DNA of 64,000 bases from assembly GCF_003002815.1 (NCBI RefSeq), contig NZ_PVTF01000002.1, positions 186,001 to 250,000 of the forward strand. The letters run 5' to 3'. The notes below the pieces were generated by a model, which worked only from the letters and a program-made list of their open reading frames with translations, made no database searches and had not been told where the DNA came from. Shown one piece after another: positions 60,104 through 64,000 of this stretch. The DNA comes from Umezawaea tangerina. Its GTDB lineage: Bacteria; Actinomycetota; Actinomycetes; Mycobacteriales; Pseudonocardiaceae. Position 1 is the first letter of the stretch. Each line of letters begins with the position of its first letter. The translations under genes and the position numbers were made by a program.

Positions 60104-61894
60104 TCAGGCGCTTTCCGCCGCGGCGGCGCGTCCGGTCTGCCTGCCGGTGAACAGGCAGCCGCCGAGGAAGGTCCCTTCCAGCGCGCGGTAGCCGTGCACG
60201 CCACCACCGCCGAAGCCCGCGACCTCGCCCGCGGCGTAGAGACCGGGGATCGGTTGGCCGGTGGAGCCGAGGACGCGGCCGGACAGGTCGGTCTGCAGGC
60301 CGCCGAGGGTCTTGCGGGTGAGGATGTTCATCCGGATGGCGACGAGCGGACCGGCCGACGAGTCCAGGATCTTGTGCAGCGGGGCCGTGCGGGCGAGCTG
60401 GTCGCCGCTGTAGGCCAGGGAGTTGCGGATGCCCATGATCTGGGTGTCCTTGGTGAAGGGGTTGTCGACCTGCTGGTCGCGCAAGGTGATCTGCCTGCGC
60501 AGGGCGTCGAGGTCGACGAGGTTGCCGCCCGCGATCCGGTTCATGCCCGCGACGAGGTCTGCCAGCGAGTTGGCGACGACGAAGTCCTCTCCCCTGTCCA
60601 TGAACGCCTTCACCGGCGGCGGGGTGCTGTTGAGCAGGCGGCTCGCCAGGTAGCCGAGGAGGTCCTTCCTGGTGAGCTCGGGGTTCTGCTCAGAGCCGGA
60701 GAGCACGAACTCCTTGTCGATGATCTTCTTGTTCAGCACGAACCACGAGTACCCGTGGCCCGAGCGCTGGATCAGCTCCAACGTGCCGAGCGTGTCGTAG
60801 CTGGGGACACCGGGGTTGGCCAGGCGGCGGCCCTCGGCGTCGAACCACATCGACGACGGCGCGGCGAGCACGCGGATCCCGTGGCCGGACCAGATGGGGG
60901 TGTGGTTGGTCAGCCCCTCGGTGTAGTGCCACATCCGGTCGCGGTTGACCAGTCGCGCTCCCGCCAGCTCGCTGATCGCCAGCATCCGGCCGTCGACGTG
61001 CGCGGGCACACCGGTGACCATGCGCGCGGGCGGGGTGCCCAGGCGGGCGGGCCAGTTGCGGCGGACGAGGTCCTGGTTGCCGCCGATGCCGCCCGAGGTG
61101 ACGACGACCATCGGGGCGTACAGCTCGAAGTCGCCGACCTTGGTGCGGGAGCTGGGTGTGCCACGGGCGGCGCTGCTGGGCTGCAGCACGCTGCCGCGCA
61201 CCCCCGTCACGGCGCCGTTGGTGGTGATGAGCCCGTCCACCTGGTGGCGGAAGCGGAAGGTCACCGTTCCCCGTGCCGCCGCGGCGCGCACGAGCTTCTC
61301 GAACGGCTCCACGACACCGGGTCCGGTGCCCAGCGTCAGGTGGAAGCGGGGCACGGAGTTGCCCGGCCCGTCGGCGTGCTGCCCGCCTCGTTCGGCCCAG
61401 CCGACGATCGGCACCCAGCTCACGCCGAGGCCCGACAGCCACGACCGCTTCTCCCCCGCGGCGAACTCCAGGTACTTCTCGGCCCACTTGGCCGCCCAGT
61501 AGTCCTCGCCCAGCGGGGTGTCGACGCCGCGGTCGAAGCCCGCGGTGTTGAACCAGTCGCCGCGGGCCAGGTCGAGCGAGTCCTTGATGCCCGCCAGCCG
61601 CTGTTCGGCGGAGTCGACGAAGAACAGCCCGCCCAACGACCAGAAGGCCTGACCGCCCAGGCTCGCCTCGGGTTCCTGGTCCAGCAGCAGGACCTTGCGG
61701 CCCGCGGCGGCCAGCTCCGAGGTCGCGACGAGCCCGGCCAGCCCCGATCCGACGACGATCACGTCGGCGTCGACCCTGGGTGCCGCGGACGCCTGCCCGA
61801 GTCCCAGGGTGCCCATGGTCGTGGACGCGGCGAGGGCGCCTCCGGCCGCGAGGAGGTGTCGTCGGCTGATGTTCCTGCTGCCAGGTGAACTCAT
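60104..61894 (-). CDS. Tat-exported FAD-dependent dehydrogenase (KSTD/fumarate reductase-like)
   Basis: A 596-residue flavoprotein. The N-terminus SRRHLLAAGGALAASTTMG is a twin-arginine signal (Arg11-Arg12). The FAD motif VIVVGSGLAGLVATSELAAAG lies near 44-64, and the C-terminal FAD block GLYAAGEVAGFGGGGVHGYRALEG near 550. The family (FAD-binding dehydrogenase, related to 3-ketosteroid delta-1-dehydrogenase and fumarate reductase) oxidises or reduces alpha-beta bonds next to carbonyls. Export in folded form is unusual for steroid dehydrogenases, so the substrate is open. The gene is divergent from a PucR-type regulator, with a clear inverted repeat between them. Confidence 0.88.
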   Translation of the reverse strand: MSSPGSRNISRRHLLAAGGALAASTTMGTLGLGQASAAPRVDADVIVVGSGLAGLVATSELAAAGRKVLLLDQEPEASLGGQAFWSLGGLFFVDSAEQRLAGIKDSLDLARGDWFNTAGFDRGVDTPLGEDYWAAKWAEKYLEFAAGEKRSWLSGLGVSWVPIVGWAERGGQHADGPGNSVPRFHLTLGTGPGVVEPFEKLVRAAAARGTVTFRFRHQVDGLITTNGAVTGVRGSVLQPSSAARGTPSSRTKVGDFELYAPMVVVTSGGIGGNQDLVRRNWPARLGTPPARMVTGVPAHVDGRMLAISELAGARLVNRDRMWHYTEGLTNHTPIWSGHGIRVLAAPSSMWFDAEGRRLANPGVPSYDTLGTLELIQRSGHGYSWFVLNKKIIDKEFVLSGSEQNPELTRKDLLGYLASRLLNSTPPPVKAFMDRGEDFVVANSLADLVAGMNRIAGGNLVDLDALRRQITLRDQQVDNPFTKDTQIMGIRNSLAYSGDQLARTAPLHKILDSSAGPLVAIRMNILTRKTLGGLQTDLSGRVLGSTGQPIPGLYAAGEVAGFGGGGVHGYRALEGTFLGGCLFTGRQTGRAAAAESA

Positions 61895-61946
61895 CGTTGA
61901 GCCCTTCAGGGGAACGGGTGGAACGGCTTGTCGGCGGCGGCGGCTT

Positions 61947-61980
61947 CCTGGTTACTGTCGGGTCAACCCACGTAACCAGG
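61947..61980. promoter_or_regulatory. 34-bp inverted repeat in the divergent promoter region
   Basis: CCTGGTTAC (61947-61955) and GTAACCAGG (61972-61980) are perfect 9-bp inverted arms spaced by 16 bp, with an inner GGGT-CA-ACCC pair at the centre. It stands 53 bp before the dehydrogenase start and 85 bp before the regulator start. It is the probable binding site of the PucR-type protein. Confidence 0.65.
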
Positions 61981-62064
61981 GTGGGATGGGCGGCGGATAG
62001 GGTCGCGTCACCAAACGCCGTCGATCTCGTTGTGCACCAGCCACAACGATGCGTCGGAGGTGCT

Positions 62065-63222
62065 GTGCGGGACCACCGGATGACCGCGGTCGCGCTGCGG
62101 GTGATGGCCGCGATGGCCGCCGACGACCAAGTCGTGACCAGGGTGGTCGGGGCCGCACGCGAGAACTCCCCCGAGGTCGCCCGCCTGCCGGAGGCGGAGA
62201 ACCGCAGGCACATCGCCACCCTGCTCACCGCCGGGGCCGCCCACCTGCGGGGCGGCGACGGCGACTTCTCCGCCGCCGAGGCGCTGGGCGCCGACCGCGC
62301 GGCGCAGGGCGTCTCGATCGCCGGTCTGCTGCGCGGGGTGCACGCGGGCCGCGCGGAGGTGATCCGCGCCGGGGTGGAGTTCGCCCGCGCGACGGGGGTG
62401 GACGACTCCACGATCCTCGACTTCATCGTGGACGTGGACTCCTACGTCGCCGCGGTCGAGCGGCACATCATCAGCAGCTACCACACCGCCGAGCTTCAAC
62501 TGTCCCGCACGGCCCGCGACCTCAACACCCAGGTGCTGCGCGGACTCCTGGTGCCGGACGGCGCTTTCCCCGACGCGGCCGAGCTGGGCCGGGTGGGGCT
62601 GCGACCGGAAAGCCGCTACCACTGCGTGGTCTCCGACGTCACCGATCCGAGCCGCGCCAGGTCGCTCGAGCAGCGGTGGCAGCGCTCCGGCGGCGTGTAC
62701 GGACTGGTCGAGGGGCGGCTCACGGGTGTCGGCCCGCACCCGCCGTGCGGTCCGGACGACGACGCGCCGCTGCTCGTCACGTCCCCCGCCGCGCCGTTGA
62801 CGTCGCTGCGCGGGATGTACCCCCTGTGCGTGCAGGCCCTGGCCGTCGCCTCGGCCCGCCGGGCCCGCGGCACCCACCCGCTCACCGACCTGGCGGCCGA
62901 GACGGCGCTGGCCGCCCACCCCGCCCTGGCTGCCACCCTGACCGACGACCTCCTGCGGCCGCTCGACCCGAAGAGCGGCTTCCACCACGAGCTCGTCACG
63001 ACCGCGTTGTGCTACCTCGACCACGGCCGCCGGATCGGTACCGCGGCCGCCGTGCTGCACATCCACCCCAACACCGTGCGCTACCGCCTCGACCGGTTGG
63101 CGGAGCTCACCGACGTCGACCTCAACGGCGTCGCGCACCCCCACCGCTCCCACGTGCTCACCACGGTGCACACGTGGTGGGCGCTGCGCACCTGGCTCGA
63201 CCGCGGCGCGAAGGGGAGGTGA
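62065..63222 (+). CDS. PucR-type regulator with C-terminal helix-turn-helix
   Basis: A 385-residue regulator of the PucR/CdaR type. The N-terminal 150 residues form a helical sensory domain (RsbRD_N/RsbT-coantagonist-like: VVTRVVGAARENSPEVARLPEAENRRHIATLLTAG). The C-terminal helix-turn-helix (about 325-350) has RRIGTAAAVLHIHPNTVRYRLDRLAELT, the PucR signature. I use the GTG at 62065, just after a GGAGG site; the ATG at 62080 is an alternative. It is divergent from the Tat-exported dehydrogenase gene and likely controls it through the 34-bp inverted repeat. Confidence 0.88.
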   Translation: MRDHRMTAVALRVMAAMAADDQVVTRVVGAARENSPEVARLPEAENRRHIATLLTAGAAHLRGGDGDFSAAEALGADRAAQGVSIAGLLRGVHAGRAEVIRAGVEFARATGVDDSTILDFIVDVDSYVAAVERHIISSYHTAELQLSRTARDLNTQVLRGLLVPDGAFPDAAELGRVGLRPESRYHCVVSDVTDPSRARSLEQRWQRSGGVYGLVEGRLTGVGPHPPCGPDDDAPLLVTSPAAPLTSLRGMYPLCVQALAVASARRARGTHPLTDLAAETALAAHPALAATLTDDLLRPLDPKSGFHHELVTTALCYLDHGRRIGTAAAVLHIHPNTVRYRLDRLAELTDVDLNGVAHPHRSHVLTTVHTWWALRTWLDRGAKGR

Positions 63223-63225
63223 ACC

Positions 63226-64000
63226 TCAGGCGTCGGCCCGCCAGTTCTCCCGCGCCCACGTCTCGAAACCGGTGAGCGGGATGCCCAGCTCCCTGCCGTA
63301 CTCGGGCCTCGCGGGCTGTCCGGTGGTGTTCAACCGCTCGTGCGACGCGCCCATCGGGGGCATCCCGGCGGCGAGCGCCTGCTCCTCGGTCATGTCGGGC
63401 GCCGCCAGCGGCGTGCCCAGCACGCGGGAGAGGACCTCGGCGATCTCCGCCATCGACAGGTGGTCGCTGGCGAACTCCAGCTCGACGCCGTCGAACCGCA
63501 CGGGGTCGGCGATGGCCGCGGCCGCCGCCCTGCCGATGTCCTCGACCGCGGCCAGCGACAGCCGGGTGCCCGGCTTCAGCACGCTGACCAGCCCTCCCTC
63601 GACCCCGCGCGGGAACAGGAAACCCATGGAGGGCAGGAAGTTCTCCATGAAGAAGCCCGGCTTCAGGATCGTCCAGTGCTCGAACCCGGCCTCGCGGACC
63701 CGGTCCTGGACCGCGGCCTTGGCGTCCATCGACCGCGTCATCGAGGACCAGCGACTCTCCGTCCACTGAGGACCTTCGCGGTGCCGGCCCGCACCGGTCA
63801 CCGAGGTGTGCACGAACTGCGGCACACCGGCGGCCTTCGCGCCCTCGACGAGGTTGGTGCCCTGGGCGACCTCGCCGTCGAAGTCGAAGCCCTCCCCGGT
63901 GAAGGGGGGCATCTGCACGGAGAAGACCGCGCGGGCGCCCTTGGCCGCCAGCGCCACGGAGTCGCGGTCGCCCAGGTCGCCCACGACCAGCTCGGCGCCC
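63226..64000 (-). CDS. NmrA-like NAD(P)-binding protein, C-terminal part (cut by window)
   Basis: The 3' 775 bp of an NmrA/atypical SDR gene whose start lies beyond the window edge. Visible are GDLGDRDSVALAAKGARAVFSVQMPP (end of the Rossmann beta-alpha region), FVHTSVTGAG with an unrelated SDR-type Ser, LKPGFFMENFLPSM and the C-terminal ELEFASDHLSMAEIAEVLSRVLG. Members without the catalytic YxxxK often sense the NADP(H) ratio or act as reductases. The ATG at 63984 is internal to the conserved region, so the true start is upstream. It is convergent with the PucR-type gene, 3 bp from its stop. Confidence 0.85.
   Translation of the reverse strand, partial: GAELVVGDLGDRDSVALAAKGARAVFSVQMPPFTGEGFDFDGEVAQGTNLVEGAKAAGVPQFVHTSVTGAGRHREGPQWTESRWSSMTRSMDAKAAVQDRVREAGFEHWTILKPGFFMENFLPSMGFLFPRGVEGGLVSVLKPGTRLSLAAVEDIGRAAAAAIADPVRFDGVELEFASDHLSMAEIAEVLSRVLGTPLAAPDMTEEQALAAGMPPMGASHERLNTTGQPARPEYGRELGIPLTGFETWARENWRADA

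Noticed and set aside
1-64000. tRNA, rRNA, insertion sequences, integrases or attachment sites
   Set aside because: I looked for conserved tRNA-like arms, transposase motifs and flanking terminal repeats and found none that I could support by eye.

Overview
The window is very GC rich, its codons mostly end in G or C, and it uses GTG starts freely. Many genes overlap by ATGA or GTGA. With a 2-methylisoborneol operon, CGNR zinc-finger, MmyB-type and PucR-type regulators, this points to a filamentous actinomycete chromosome. My guess is Pseudonocardiales (Saccharothrix/Actinosynnema/Lentzea-like), from gene content only. No tRNA, rRNA, insertion sequence or CRISPR array was seen.

Region 1 (1-13.07 kb) is an organosulfur or related scavenging block. 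A five-gene minus-strand operon encodes a lipoprotein solute receptor, two permeases, a fused double ATPase and a luciferase-like monooxygenase. Around it lie a BisC/TorA-type molybdopterin reductase, an SsuD/NtaA-type FMNH2 monooxygenase, an acyl-CoA-dehydrogenase-like flavoprotein, a LysR regulator and a flavin reductase. Three promoters in this block share one bipartite element with identical spacing, so I read them as one regulon, probably under the local LysR protein.

Region 2 (13.08-26.95 kb) looks like an undescribed small-molecule biosynthetic cluster in two divergent halves around a 1.2-kb gap. The minus arm holds two ATP-grasp ligases, an MFS exporter, a cupin and a YqcI/YcgG-family protein. 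The plus arm holds an FAD/NAD(P)-binding protein, an AMP-forming ligase, a ChrR-like cupin and a second MFS exporter. It is followed by a CGNR zinc-finger protein, a degenerate PIN protein and a LysR regulator carrying a rare TTA codon.

Region 3 (27.1-38.25 kb) holds an LD-carboxypeptidase/MccF-like peptidase, a secreted DUF4832 protein, an unusual 0.7-kb repeat and palindrome region, two related TetR regulators around a quinone-oxidoreductase gene, a membrane protein, a very large WGR-DUF4132 protein and a secreted EEP-fold hydrolase.

Region 4 (38.25-43.57 kb) is a tightly overlapping four-gene operon: DUF4365 nuclease-like protein, unknown protein, winged-helix protein and a double ATPase with a HerA-like C-terminal half. 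The layout resembles nuclease-HerA anti-phage systems and is the best candidate here for a new defence system.

Region 5 (43.6-56.2 kb) contains a GT87-type mannosyltransferase, a NarL-type two-component system, a carboxymuconolactone-decarboxylase-like protein with an MmyB-type regulator, and a P450-ferredoxin pair opposite a TetR gene. It also has a DUF1800-DUF1501 pair, a decayed cholesterol-dependent-cytolysin-like pseudogene, a LysR gene and a small membrane protein.

Region 6 (56.2-64 kb) is a family 2B encapsulin operon: a shell protein with a cyclic-nucleotide-binding domain, geranyl-diphosphate C-methyltransferase and 2-methylisoborneol synthase, the presumed cargo. Then come a Tat-exported flavoprotein dehydrogenase divergent from a PucR-type regulator, with a 34-bp inverted repeat between them, and an NmrA-like gene cut by the window edge.
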